From NCBI GenBank assembly GCA_001724985.1, contig MEEW01000005.1:1-32853 (forward strand): DNA of 32,853 nt, given 5' to 3'. Source of the DNA: Phenylobacterium sp. SCN 69-14 (GTDB lineage Bacteria; Pseudomonadota; Alphaproteobacteria; Caulobacterales; Caulobacteraceae). Made by a program: the position numbers and the translations under genes. A model generated the notes under the pieces. That model worked only from the letters and a program-made list of their open reading frames with translations, ran no database searches and was not told the DNA's origin. Shown piece by piece: positions 21,838 through 31,596 of this stretch. Each line of letters starts with the position of its first letter. The stretch's first letter is position 1.

Positions 21838-22572
21838 ATGGCTGGAAAGACCCGTAACGACGCCGCAGAGGCCCTGGCCGGGCTGCTCTTCGACGGCATG
21901 ACCATCATGGCCGGGGGCTTCGGCCTCTGCGGCATTCCCGAGAACCTGATCGCCGCGATCAGGGAGACCGGCGTCAAGGACCTGACGGTGGTGTCCAACA
22001 ACTGCGGCGTCGACGGCTTCGGCCTCGGCCTGCTGCTGGAGAGCGGCCAGATCAGGAAGATGATCTCGTCCTATGTCGGCGAGAACAAGCTGTTCGAGCA
22101 GCTCTATCTGTCGGGCGCGCTGGAGCTGGAGTTCAACCCGCAGGGCACCCTGGCCGAGCGCATCCGCGCCGGCGGCGCCGGCATCCCCGCCTTCTTCACC
22201 AAGACCGGGGTCGGCACCCTGGTCGCCGAGGGCAAGGAAGTCCGCGAGTTCGACGGCGAGACCTATGTGATGGAGCGCGGCCTGGTCGCCGACCTTTCCA
22301 TCGTCAAGGCCCATACCGGCGACGCCGAGGGCAACCTCGTCTATCGGAAGACCGCGCGGAACTTCAATCCGATGATGGCCACGGCCGGCAAGGTCACCGT
22401 CGCCGAGGTCGAGAACCTGGTTCCGGTCGGCTCGATCGACAAGGACCACATCCACACCCCCGGCATCTTCGTCGACCGCATCGTCAAGGGCGCGGTCTAC
22501 GAGAAGCGCATCGAGCGCGTCACCACGCGCCCCAAAGAAGCGCAATCGGGCGAAGAGAAGGCGAGCGCGTAA
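21838..22572 (+). CDS. CoA transferase subunit A (3-oxoacid CoA-transferase type)
   Basis: [60 protein letters not shown]. Confidence 0.93.
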   Translation: MAGKTRNDAAEALAGLLFDGMTIMAGGFGLCGIPENLIAAIRETGVKDLTVVSNNCGVDGFGLGLLLESGQIRKMISSYVGENKLFEQLYLSGALELEFNPQGTLAERIRAGGAGIPAFFTKTGVGTLVAEGKEVREFDGETYVMERGLVADLSIVKAHTGDAEGNLVYRKTARNFNPMMATAGKVTVAEVENLVPVGSIDKDHIHTPGIFVDRIVKGAVYEKRIERVTTRPKEAQSGEEKASA

Positions 22573-22573
22573 G

Positions 22574-23215
22574 ATGGCCTGGACCCGTGATGAAATGGCC
22601 GCCCGCGCCGCCAGGGAACTGCGCGACGGCTTCTATGTGAACCTGGGCATCGGCATCCCGACCCTGGTCGCCAACTACATCCCGGACGGCATGCACGTGA
22701 CGCTGCAGAGCGAGAACGGCATGCTGGGCATGGGCCCCTTCCCCTATGAGGGCGAAGAGGACGCCGACCTCATCAACGCCGGCAAGCAGACCATCACCGA
22801 GCTGCCGAGCTCGTCCTATTTCTCCAGCGCCGACTCGTTCGGCATGATCCGCGGCGGCCATATCGCGCTCTCGATCCTGGGCGGGATGCAGGTTTCGGAG
22901 ACCGGCGACCTCGCCAACTGGATGGTGCCCGGCAAAATGGTCAAGGGCATGGGCGGGGCCATGGACCTGGTGGCGGGGGTAAAGCGCGTCGTCGTGGTCA
23001 TGGACCATTGCGAGAAGTCGGGCGCGCCCAAGCTGCTGAAGCAATGCAGCCTGCCGCTGACCGGCGCGGGCGTGGTCGACCTGCTGATCACCGAACTGGG
23101 CGTGTTCGAGATCGGCCGCGGCAAGAGCCCGGTGAAGCTGATCGAACTGGCGCCCGGCGTCACGCTCGACGAGGTGAAGGCCAAGACCGAGGCGGCGTTC
23201 GAGGTCGCGGTCTGA
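22574..23215 (+). CDS. CoA transferase subunit B
   Basis: [40 protein letters not shown]; catalytic-Glu SENG motif; 1 nt after subunit A. Confidence 0.94.
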   Translation: MAWTRDEMAARAARELRDGFYVNLGIGIPTLVANYIPDGMHVTLQSENGMLGMGPFPYEGEEDADLINAGKQTITELPSSSYFSSADSFGMIRGGHIALSILGGMQVSETGDLANWMVPGKMVKGMGGAMDLVAGVKRVVVVMDHCEKSGAPKLLKQCSLPLTGAGVVDLLITELGVFEIGRGKSPVKLIELAPGVTLDEVKAKTEAAFEVAV

Positions 23216-23246
23216 CCGGGCCGGATTTTCCGAACTCCGGAATTTG

Positions 23247-23274
23247 AAAGGCGGCCGGCATCCGGCCGCCTTTT
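23247..23274 (+). terminator. Rho-independent terminator downstream of the CoA transferase genes
   Basis: aaaggcggccgg-cat-ccggccgcctttt. Confidence 0.85.
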
Positions 23275-23329
23275 GCATGCGTATCATCCAGGGCCGGCTG
23301 GACGGCCGGCGCATGAAAGGTGAGGCGCC

Positions 23330-23920
23330 ATGACCAAGACCCTCGGTTCCATCGCCCTGCTGGCGGCGATCGCCAGCCTGTCGTCGGTCGAGGGGGCTAA
23401 GGCGGCCCAGCTTCGGACCGCCGTGTTCGCCGGCGGCTGCTTCTGGTCGGTGGAAAAGGCGATGGAGACGCTGCCCGGCGTCACCGACGTCGTGTCCGGC
23501 TATTCGGGCGGTGACCGGCGCAACCCCACCTATCAGAACCACGAAGGCCATCTGGAGGCGGTGAAGGTCACCTACGACCCGGCCAGGATCAGCTACGCCA
23601 AGCTGGTCGACGGCTTCTTCCACAATATCGACCCCACCGACGCGGGCGGGCAGATCTGCGACCGCGGCCATGCCTACACCACGGCGGTCTTCGTCACGAC
23701 CGAGGCCGAGCGGGCCGCGGCGGCCGAGGTCAAGGCGCAGGTCGCCAGGACCCTGGGCAAGCCGGTGGCGACCAAGGTGCTGCGCGCCTCGCCGTTCTGG
23801 AAGGCCGAGGCCTATCACCAGGACTACGCGCGCCGAAATCCCGCCAGCTACAACGCCTATCGCCTGGGCTGCGGGCGTGACCGCGCGCTCAAGGCCGTCT
23901 GGGGATCGGCTTCCCGCTGA
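23330..23920 (+). CDS. msrA: Peptide-methionine (S)-S-oxide reductase MsrA with N-terminal signal peptide
   Basis: Signal-like MTKTLGSIALLAAIASLSSVEGAKAA; AGGCFWSVEKAMETLPGV catalytic motif. Confidence 0.94.
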   Translation: MTKTLGSIALLAAIASLSSVEGAKAAQLRTAVFAGGCFWSVEKAMETLPGVTDVVSGYSGGDRRNPTYQNHEGHLEAVKVTYDPARISYAKLVDGFFHNIDPTDAGGQICDRGHAYTTAVFVTTEAERAAAAEVKAQVARTLGKPVATKVLRASPFWKAEAYHQDYARRNPASYNAYRLGCGRDRALKAVWGSASR

Positions 23921-25445
23921 CCGGATCGCGCGGCGCCGGCGCAAAGCCTTCGGCGATGAACAGGCCCGCGGTCCGCTTGCGCTTGCGGTCCAGGCGCACC
24001 CCGACGATCTCGCGGCTGGAGACGCTGCGGAAGTCGTTCATCACCTCGGCCTGGTAGACCTCGTCCAGGCTGGCGACCAGCACCCTGCGGCCATAGGCGG
24101 CGGTCAGCGGCGCGGTCGTCTCGGCCTGGTTCTGCGGATGGGTCTCGCGCACCCACATGCGCAGCGGCGGCTCGCCGTCCAGGCCGAAATAGTCGCGGCC
24201 GTAATAGGCGGCGGCGTTGAACAGGAAGCGGTCGTCGACCACTACGGCGTCCAGGCTTCCCTTCGGTTCGCGCAGGGCGCGCTCGGCGATGGCCTCAGTC
24301 ATCTGCTCCCAACCCTTGGCGCGCTTGAAGGCGTTGGCGAGGCCCGCCTTGTCGGCGAAGGCCGGGTTCAGCACGCAGGCCAGGAACACGATGGCGACGG
24401 CGGCCTGGGTCGCCAGGGCGGCGATGAACCAGCCCTTGGCCCGCCAGCGCAGCAGCCATGCGGCGACCAGGATGGCGCCGGGCGCATAGCCCGCGCCCGA
24501 CCAGTTGGCGTTGGCGCGGCTGATGAACGACTGGCCGGTGACGATCAGCAGCGGCGGCAGGGTGAAGCACAACAGCAGCACGTCCTGCGAGCGCAGCCGC
24601 CGGCGCGCGGCCAGCAGGATCGTCCCGCCGATCAGCACGGCGAAGGGGATCGGCCCGAACACCCCGAACTGCGAGGCGACGAAGTCGCCCAGCTCGGCGA
24701 AGTTGAAGAGCTGGCGCCCGCCCCAGGCGGCGTTGGCGGCGGTGTGCTGCACGGTGGCGAAGCCGTGGGCGGCGTTCCAGGCGAGGTTGGGCGCCAGGGT
24801 CAGCAGGCCCGCGCCTGTCGCCAGGGCCGCCGTCGCGGGCGTCCAGGCCGCGCGCGCCTCCCGCGATAGCGCCAGGTGCAGGCCGATCCCGATCAATCCA
24901 TAGATCGCGGCGTATTTCGAGAGGAAGGCCAGGCCCATGGCCACGCCCAGGCTGGCGGCGAGGCCAAGCCGCCGGCGGCCCGCCGCGTGCGGAAGCTCGA
25001 CATAGGCCAGCAAGGCCAGGGTCAGGAAGGCGAGCAGCGGCGCATCGGTGGCCATCACCAGCGAGGAGAGCTGCACCGCCGGCATCAGCAGGTAGAGGGC
25101 CGCAGCGGCGAAGCCGGTCGCCGCCCCGTAGAGCCGCCGCCCGACGCCGTAGACGCAGAGGGTCGTGAGGGCGTGCAGCAGCGGAGCCGACAGCCGCAGC
25201 CAGGGCTCGGCGTCGCCGCCGATGCGTGTTGTGCCCCAGATCAGCCAGGCGATCATCGGCGGCTTGGAATAATAGCCCCAGTCGAGGGTCCGCGACCAAA
25301 GCCAGTACTGGGCTTCGTCGGGATAGAGCTCCAGCGGGGTCGCGAACAGCGCCGCCAGCCGCAGGGCCGTCAGCGCCGCGGTGATCATGACGACGGCGCG
25401 CCAGTGACGGTCTGGTCCGTGAACGGACGGGGTGGGGTCGGCCAC
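23889..25445 (-). CDS. Glycosyltransferase family 39 (ArnT/PMT-like) membrane protein
   Basis: Multi-TM; LFATPLELYPDEAQYWLWSRTLDWGYYSKPPMIAWLIW; GTG start at 25445 proposed (ORF is open to 25538). Confidence 0.88.
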   Translation of the reverse strand: MADPTPSVHGPDRHWRAVVMITAALTALRLAALFATPLELYPDEAQYWLWSRTLDWGYYSKPPMIAWLIWGTTRIGGDAEPWLRLSAPLLHALTTLCVYGVGRRLYGAATGFAAAALYLLMPAVQLSSLVMATDAPLLAFLTLALLAYVELPHAAGRRRLGLAASLGVAMGLAFLSKYAAIYGLIGIGLHLALSREARAAWTPATAALATGAGLLTLAPNLAWNAAHGFATVQHTAANAAWGGRQLFNFAELGDFVASQFGVFGPIPFAVLIGGTILLAARRRLRSQDVLLLCFTLPPLLIVTGQSFISRANANWSGAGYAPGAILVAAWLLRWRAKGWFIAALATQAAVAIVFLACVLNPAFADKAGLANAFKRAKGWEQMTEAIAERALREPKGSLDAVVVDDRFLFNAAAYYGRDYFGLDGEPPLRMWVRETHPQNQAETTAPLTAAYGRRVLVASLDEVYQAEVMNDFRSVSSREIVGVRLDRKRKRTAGLFIAEGFAPAPRDPVSGKPIPRRP

Positions 25446-25529
25446 GGGGCCCTCTTGCGCGGTGTCGGCGGAAACTTGCGCCTGCGAGCGTGTCTGTAAA
25501 GCGACAGCCTTCCGACAAATGAACTTCGA

Positions 25530-25566
25530 GTGACCCACGGTGACCTCATCGTCACGAATCCGTCAC
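25530..25566. promoter_or_regulatory. Four-half-site GTGAC/GTCAC array upstream of the TonB-dependent receptor
   Basis: GTGAC-N5-GTGAC-N6-GTCAC-N6-GTCAC. Confidence 0.45.
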
Positions 25567-25655
25567 CCAAAGGCGGGGTTTCCGCGCTATAGGGGCGGCC
25601 ACGAGTGGGGACTTGGGCTGGGCTCCATCCCGCTCCGATGGATGAGGGGATCTCA

Positions 25656-28600
25656 ATGCGAATGATGAACAGGCTCGCCGGCGGCGCGGCTCTGACGGCG
25701 CTCGTGTGCGCCATGTCCAGCGCGGTCTATGCGCAGGAAACCACCGGCGCCGTGCGCGGCCAGGTGACCGACGAGGCCGGCGCGGCCGTGGCCGGCGCCA
25801 CGGTCACGGTGACCCACGTCCCGACCGGCGCGACCGCGACCTCGGTGACCGGCGCCGACGGCTATTTCTCCACGCGCGGCCTGCGGGTCGGCGGCCCCTA
25901 TCGCGTGGCGGCCACCGCGCCGGAGTTCGAGCGCAGCCAGGTGACCGTCCAGTCGGTCGGCGTGGGCGACCCGGCCAACGTCAATCTGGCCATGTACCGC
26001 GCCGGTTCGGCCGAGGTCGCCGAACTGGTGGTGACCGGCGCCGTCGCCGCGCCGAGCCAGGGCGGTCCGTCCACGAACTTCTCGTCGGCGGTCATCGAAT
26101 CGCTGCCGTCGATCAGCCGCGACATCAAGGACATCGCCCGCCTCGACCCCTTCGCCACCATCGACGTGTCGAACCAGGACGCCCTGTCGTTCGGCGGCAC
26201 GAACACCCGCTTCAACCAGCTCACGGTCAACGGCGTCCGCCAGAACGACGACTTCGGCCTGAACAACAACGGCTATCCGACTCAGCGCTCGCCCTTCCCG
26301 CTGGATGCGGTCGGGGCGGTGAACGTCTCGGTGGCGCCCTACAGCCCGATCAACAACGGCTTCACCGGCGGCCAGATCAACGCCGTGCTGAAGTCGGGCG
26401 GCAATGCGTTCTCCGGTTCGCTGTTCGCCGAGAAGACCGGCCGCGACTTCCAGGGCGACACCGTGCGCGGCCAGCCGGCCGGTTCGGAGTTCGAGGAGAA
26501 GACCTGGGGCGCCACGCTGGCCGGCCCTATCATCAAGGACAAACTGTTCTTCTTCCTGGCCTATGAGAAGTTCGAGGGCGAGCTGGGCTTCGACGAAGGC
26601 CCGGCCGGCTCGGGCGCCTCGGTGATCATCCCGCGCCTCACCCCGCAGGCCATCGAGCTGTTCCGCAACGACACCAAGCGCATCTACAACTACGATCCGG
26701 GCACCTTCCTGTCGGGCGCCTTCCCGGTCGAGGACGAGAAGAAGCTCGTCAAGATCGACTGGAACATCACCGACCAGCACCGCGCCGAGTTCACCTGGCA
26801 GAGCACCGTCGGCAACTCGCTGAACGGCTCGGTCACCTCGACCTTCGCCCAGGGCAACAGCGTCACCCAGCCGCGGATCGGCCTCGACACCAACGACTAC
26901 AACAAGATCGAGGAGCTGACGGTCTACACCGCGCAACTGAACTCGCAGTGGACCGAGAACTTCTCCACCGAGCTGCGCTTCTCGCGCAAGGAAACCGACA
27001 CCCAGCAACTGCCGCTCGGCGGGCTGAGCGTCGGCGAGACCACGGTGACCGTCAACGACCTGGCCGGCGTCGCGGCCGGGGGCGGCAACGCGCAGATCCG
27101 CTTCGGCGCGGACCTCAACCGTCACGACAACTATCTGAACGTGAAGGTCGACACCTTCGAGGCGATCGCCCGCTATCACCTGGGCGTGCATGACTTCATG
27201 GCCGGCCTGCGCACCGAGAAGGACGAGGTCTTCAACGTCTTTGTGGCCAACTCGCTGGGCTCCTACACCTTCGCCAGCTACGCCGACTACCTGAACCGCA
27301 CGGCCTCCGGCTTCACCCTGACCGGCGGGGTCGACCCGACCGCGGGCACGGTCCCGGCCGCCCTGGGCACCGCGCGCCTGGGCGCGGCGCAGTTCGACTA
27401 TCGCCTGACCAGCCTCTACGCCGAGGACCGGATCCAGATCCTGCCGAACCTCGACGTCCTGGCCGGCGTGCGCTTCGACACCTATTCGATGGACGACATG
27501 CCGACCGCCAACGCGGCGTTCCTGTCGCGCAACGGGATCACCAACCAGCACAACCTGGACGGCAAGCACGTCCTGCTGCCGCGGGTGTCGTTCAACTGGC
27601 GTCCGATGGACCGCCTGAAGGTCTCCGGCGGCTTCGGCGGCTTCTCGTCCACCGGCCTGAACGTCTGGGTGTCCAACGCCTTCTCGAACAACGGCGTGAA
27701 CCAGACCAACGCGGTCTGCACCGGCACGTTCACCAATGTCGACCTGACCAAGGCGCCGGCCGGCTGCACCTTCACGCCCGGCAACGGCAACGTGAACATC
27801 GTCAGCCCGTCGTTCCAGATCCCGGTGACCTGGAAGGCCAACCTCTCGGTCGGCTACGAGTTCGACCTCGGCCGGTTCGGCGACGGCTGGCTGGTCCAGG
27901 CCGACTACATCCGCATGTCGAACCAGAACGCGCTCTACTGGTACGATCTGCGCTCCAAGCAGATCGGCGTCGCGCCGGACGGCCGCCCGGTCTATGGCCG
28001 CAACACCGTCGGCCAGACCGCGGGCAACGACTACGACTTCATGCTCGGCAACATCGACAAGGGCGGATCGGAATCCTACGCCCTGACGATCGCCAAGAAC
28101 TGGAACGAGGGCGTTCTGGAAGGCCTGGGCGGCCGGTTCGTCTACACCCACACCGAGGCCGAAGACGCCAACCCGATGGCCAGCTCCATCGCGTTCTCGA
28201 GCTACACCCGCTTCGCCACCTCCGACGCCCAGCGCCCGGCGGCGGCGACCTCGGACTACGAGATCCGCGACCGCTTCGCCTTCGACGTCTCCTATTCGCG
28301 GAAGTTCTTCGGCGACAACGAGACCTCGTTCCGCCTGTTCGCCCAGCACCGGACGGGCCTGCCGTTCAGCTACACCTTCGCCAACAGCCGCAGCGGCAAC
28401 TACGACAACGACTTCGGCCATCCGGTCTCGAGCTATTCGGGCCGCCAGGCGACGTCGAACGCGCTGCTCTACGTCCCGGCCGCGGCCGGCGGCGCCGTCA
28501 CCGCCACCAGCGATCCGCGCGTCACCTATGCGGCGGGCTTCGACGTGGCGGCGTTCAACGCCTTCCTCCAGCAGTCGGGCCTGATCGGCTACGCCGGGAA

Positions 28601-28964
28601 GATCGTGCCGCGCAACGCCTTCAACAACCCCGACGTCACCACCGTCGACATCCGCATCAGCCAGGAGCTGCCGGCCTTCTTCCCCAACGGGGCCAAGCTC
28701 GAGCTGTACATGGACATCGAGAACCTCGGGAACCTGCTGAACGACGAGTGGGGCGTGGTCGAGCAGTACGACTTCTATCGCGGCGTGCCGGTGGTGAACG
28801 TCCAGTGCGGGGCGGGCGGCGCGGCCGCCTGCGCGGCGCCGGGCGCGACCTACACCTATTCGGGCACGGGCGCCGGCGGCGCCTTCCAGCAGCCGGTGAA
28901 GCCGTTCCTGCGCAGCGAGAACTCGCTGTGGCAGATCAAGATCGGCGCGAAGTACAAGTTCTAG
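25656..28964 (+). CDS. TonB-dependent receptor, Oar-like, with carboxypeptidase-regulatory-like N-terminal domain
   Basis: Signal peptide ...AVYAQ; TTGAVRGQVTDEAGAAVAGATVTVT; plug region TNTRFNQLTVNGVRQNDDFGLNNNGYPTQRSPF; C-terminal aromatic end KIGAKYKF. Confidence 0.93.
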   Translation: MRMMNRLAGGAALTALVCAMSSAVYAQETTGAVRGQVTDEAGAAVAGATVTVTHVPTGATATSVTGADGYFSTRGLRVGGPYRVAATAPEFERSQVTVQSVGVGDPANVNLAMYRAGSAEVAELVVTGAVAAPSQGGPSTNFSSAVIESLPSISRDIKDIARLDPFATIDVSNQDALSFGGTNTRFNQLTVNGVRQNDDFGLNNNGYPTQRSPFPLDAVGAVNVSVAPYSPINNGFTGGQINAVLKSGGNAFSGSLFAEKTGRDFQGDTVRGQPAGSEFEEKTWGATLAGPIIKDKLFFFLAYEKFEGELGFDEGPAGSGASVIIPRLTPQAIELFRNDTKRIYNYDPGTFLSGAFPVEDEKKLVKIDWNITDQHRAEFTWQSTVGNSLNGSVTSTFAQGNSVTQPRIGLDTNDYNKIEELTVYTAQLNSQWTENFSTELRFSRKETDTQQLPLGGLSVGETTVTVNDLAGVAAGGGNAQIRFGADLNRHDNYLNVKVDTFEAIARYHLGVHDFMAGLRTEKDEVFNVFVANSLGSYTFASYADYLNRTASGFTLTGGVDPTAGTVPAALGTARLGAAQFDYRLTSLYAEDRIQILPNLDVLAGVRFDTYSMDDMPTANAAFLSRNGITNQHNLDGKHVLLPRVSFNWRPMDRLKVSGGFGGFSSTGLNVWVSNAFSNNGVNQTNAVCTGTFTNVDLTKAPAGCTFTPGNGNVNIVSPSFQIPVTWKANLSVGYEFDLGRFGDGWLVQADYIRMSNQNALYWYDLRSKQIGVAPDGRPVYGRNTVGQTAGNDYDFMLGNIDKGGSESYALTIAKNWNEGVLEGLGGRFVYTHTEAEDANPMASSIAFSSYTRFATSDAQRPAAATSDYEIRDRFAFDVSYSRKFFGDNETSFRLFAQHRTGLPFSYTFANSRSGNYDNDFGHPVSSYSGRQATSNALLYVPAAAGGAVTATSDPRVTYAAGFDVAAFNAFLQQSGLIGYAGKIVPRNAFNNPDVTTVDIRISQELPAFFPNGAKLELYMDIENLGNLLNDEWGVVEQYDFYRGVPVVNVQCGAGGAAACAAPGATYTYSGTGAGGAFQQPVKPFLRSENSLWQIKIGAKYKF

Positions 28965-28987
28965 GCCGCGCAGCCTGAGCTGGATCG

Positions 28988-29019
28988 AAAGGGCGGCCTG
29001 GCGACGGGCCGCCCTTTTT
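28988..29019 (+). terminator. Rho-independent terminator downstream of the TonB-dependent receptor
   Basis: aaagggcggcc...gggccgcccttttt. Confidence 0.85.
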
Positions 29020-29076
29020 CCTTGCAGCGCTTGACGGCGGGCCTGCGTCCGCCCATCTGCGCGCGTTCGACACGTC

Positions 29077-29176
29077 AGAGCATTTTCCGCCGGAGCGGCT
29101 GCCGGTTCGGCGCAGAAAATGCTCTCAATTCAAAGAGTCTTGAGCCTGATCCGATTCTATCGAAACGGATCGCGCT
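29077..29176. repeat. Two adjacent palindromic intergenic elements
   Basis: agagcattttc...gaaaatgctct (29077-29125) and gagcctgatccgatt...aaacggatcgcgctc (29142-29176). Confidence 0.7.
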
Positions 29177-29188
29177 CTAGGGGATGTC

Positions 29189-30178
29189 ATGACCGTACTC
29201 GTTCCCGCCGAATGGGCTCCGCACCGCGCCATGTGGCTGGGTTTCCCCAGCCATGAGGAGCTGTGGCGAGAAGACCTGCGCCAGGCCCAGCAGGAGGTGG
29301 CGGCCCTGGCCCGCGCCCTGGCCGGCCCCGGCGGCGAGCGCGTGCGCCTGATGACCGGCGGCGAGGCCGGCGAGGCCGATGCGCGCGCCCTGCTGGGCGA
29401 GGCCGCGGGGGTCGAGATCGTACCCGGCCGCTTCGGCGACATCTGGCTGCGCGACACCGGCCCGATCTTCGTCAAGCAGGACGGCGCGGACCTGGCCCAG
29501 GGCTTCAGGTTCAACGGCTGGGGCGGCAAGTACGTATACGCCCACGACAATGAGGTGGCCGGCCAGATCGCCGACGCTTCGGGCGTGGCGCTGAACGCCA
29601 ACGACTTCATCCTCGAGGGCGGCGCGGTCGACCACGACGGAGCCGGGAGCGTGCTGACCACCGGCCAGTGCGTGCTGAACCCCAACCGCAATGCGGGCTG
29701 GACCCAGGCCGACGCCGAGGCGGCCTTCGCCCGGGCCTTCGGCGCGACCCGGACCATCTGGCTGGGCGAGGGCCTGGCCAACGACCACACCGACGGCCAT
29801 GTCGACAACCTGGCCCGCTTCGTCGCGCCGGGCGTGGCGGTCTGCCCGGTCGCCTATGGCCGCGGCGACGTCAACGCCGACGCCTATGACGACGCGGCCC
29901 GCCGCCTGGCGGAGGCCGGGCTGAAGGTGGTGCGCGTGCCCTCGCCCGGCTGGATCGAGAGCGCCGAGGGCGGCCCGGCCCCGGCCAGCCACATGAACTT
30001 CATCATCGCCAACGGCGCGGTGGTCATGCCGACCTATAAGCCGGGCCAGGCCGCCGAACTGGCCGCCCAGGCGCTGCAGAGCGTCTTTCCAGGCCGCAAG
30101 GTGATCTCCCTGCCGTCCAACGCCATCCTGACCGGTGGCGGTTCGTTCCACTGCATCACCCAGCAGGAGCCCGCCTGA
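29189..30178 (+). CDS. aguA: Agmatine deiminase
   Basis: PAEWAPHRAMWLGFPSHEELW, GDIWLRDTGPIFV, NDHTDGHVDNLARFV, LTGGGSFHCITQQEP. Confidence 0.95.
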   Translation: MTVLVPAEWAPHRAMWLGFPSHEELWREDLRQAQQEVAALARALAGPGGERVRLMTGGEAGEADARALLGEAAGVEIVPGRFGDIWLRDTGPIFVKQDGADLAQGFRFNGWGGKYVYAHDNEVAGQIADASGVALNANDFILEGGAVDHDGAGSVLTTGQCVLNPNRNAGWTQADAEAAFARAFGATRTIWLGEGLANDHTDGHVDNLARFVAPGVAVCPVAYGRGDVNADAYDDAARRLAEAGLKVVRVPSPGWIESAEGGPAPASHMNFIIANGAVVMPTYKPGQAAELAAQALQSVFPGRKVISLPSNAILTGGGSFHCITQQEPA

Positions 30179-31056
30179 TGGCCCGCACGATCAGCGTCGC
30201 CGCCATCCAGACCAGCTACGGCATGGATCTGGACGCGAACATCAAGAAGACCGCCGACTTCATCCGCCAGGCCGCGGGGCAGGGCGCGCAGGTGATCCTG
30301 CCGTCCGAGCTGTTCCAGGGACCGTATTTCTGCGTCACCCAGGAGGAGCACTGGTTCGCCCAGGCCCATCCCTGGCGCGAGCATCCGTGCGTGACCGCCC
30401 TGGCGCCGCTGGCGGCCGAGCTGGGCGTCGTCCTGCCGATCTCGATCTTCGAGCGCGAGGGGCCGCACTATTTCAACAGCCTGGTGATGGTCGACGCTGA
30501 CGGCTCGCTCATGGGCGTCTATCGCAAGAGCCATATCCCCGATGGCCCCGGCTACCAGGAGAAGTACTACTTCCGGCCCGGCGACACCGGCTTTCGGGTT
30601 TGGGATTCGAAGTTCGGCCGCCTGGGCGTCGGCATCTGCTGGGACCAGTGGTATCCCGAGTGCGCGCGGGCCATGGCGCTGATGGGCGCCGAGGTGCTGT
30701 TCTATCCCACCGCCATCGGCTCGGAGCCGCACGACGCCAGCCTGGACACCGCCGCGCCCTGGCGGCGGGCGATGCAGGGCCACGCGGTCTCGAACGTGAT
30801 CCCGGTGGTCGGGGCCAACCGCATCGGCTTCGAGCCGTGGGACGGCTATCCGAACGGCGGCCAGGGCTTCTACGGCTCGTCCTTCATCGCCGACCATCGC
30901 GGCGATCTGGTCGCCGAACTCGGCCGGGACGACGAGGGCGTGATCGGCGCGACCTTCGATCTGGACTTCCTGCAGACCCACCGCGCCGCCTGGGGCTTCT
31001 TCCGCGACCGGCGGACGGACCTCTACGGGGCGTTGACCGGCCCGCGCCCGGCCTGA
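30178..31056 (+). CDS. aguB: N-carbamoylputrescine amidase
   Basis: Nitrilase-fold: LPSELFQGPYFC, YRKSHIPDGPGYQEKYYF, GVGICWDQWYPECARAMALMGAEVLFYPTAIG; TGATG overlap with aguA. Confidence 0.95.
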   Translation: MARTISVAAIQTSYGMDLDANIKKTADFIRQAAGQGAQVILPSELFQGPYFCVTQEEHWFAQAHPWREHPCVTALAPLAAELGVVLPISIFEREGPHYFNSLVMVDADGSLMGVYRKSHIPDGPGYQEKYYFRPGDTGFRVWDSKFGRLGVGICWDQWYPECARAMALMGAEVLFYPTAIGSEPHDASLDTAAPWRRAMQGHAVSNVIPVVGANRIGFEPWDGYPNGGQGFYGSSFIADHRGDLVAELGRDDEGVIGATFDLDFLQTHRAAWGFFRDRRTDLYGALTGPRPA

Positions 31057-31068
31057 TCTGATGGGGGC

Positions 31069-31596
31069 ATGATCGAAACGCCCCGCCTGATCCTGCGCCG
31101 CTGGCGCGACAGCGATCGCCCGGCCTTCGCGGCGATCTGCGCCGATCCGGAGGTCATGCAGTGGCTGGGCGGCGTGATGACCCGCGAGCAGGCCGACCAG
31201 CGCATCGACCGGGTCGAGGCGACTTTCGAGCAGGTCGGCTACGGCCGCTTCCTGATCGAGCGCAAGGCGGACGGCGCCTTCCTCGGCTGGTGCGGCGTCA
31301 TGCCGTGCCATGAGAGCGTGACGCCCATCGCCGGCCAGCCGGAGATCGGCTGGCGGCTGATCCGCGCCGCCTGGGGCGAGGGCTTCGCCACCGAGGCCGC
31401 CCGCGCGGCGCTGGACGACGCCTTCTCGCGCGTGGGCCTGACCGAGGTGCTGGCCTACACCACCCAGGCCAACCTGCGCTCGCAGGCGGTCATGCAGAGG
31501 CTGGGCCTGTCGCGCGAGCCGCAGCGCGACTTCGACTTCCCGGACACGCCGGAGGGCGAGGACCCGAAGACCGTGGTCTACGTGGCTTATCCCTAG
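31069..31596 (+). CDS. GNAT family N-acetyltransferase (RimJ/RimL-like)
   Basis: ETPRLILRRWRDSDRPAFAAICADPEVMQWLGG, EIGWRLIRAAWGEGFATEAARA, NLRSQAVMQRLGL. Confidence 0.92.
   Translation: MIETPRLILRRWRDSDRPAFAAICADPEVMQWLGGVMTREQADQRIDRVEATFEQVGYGRFLIERKADGAFLGWCGVMPCHESVTPIAGQPEIGWRLIRAAWGEGFATEAARAALDDAFSRVGLTEVLAYTTQANLRSQAVMQRLGLSREPQRDFDFPDTPEGEDPKTVVYVAYP

Noticed and set aside
25653-28421. 922-aa minus-strand ORF
   Set aside because: Fully antisense to the TonB-dependent receptor; Val/Asp/Gly/Arg-rich shadow ORF without any family motif.
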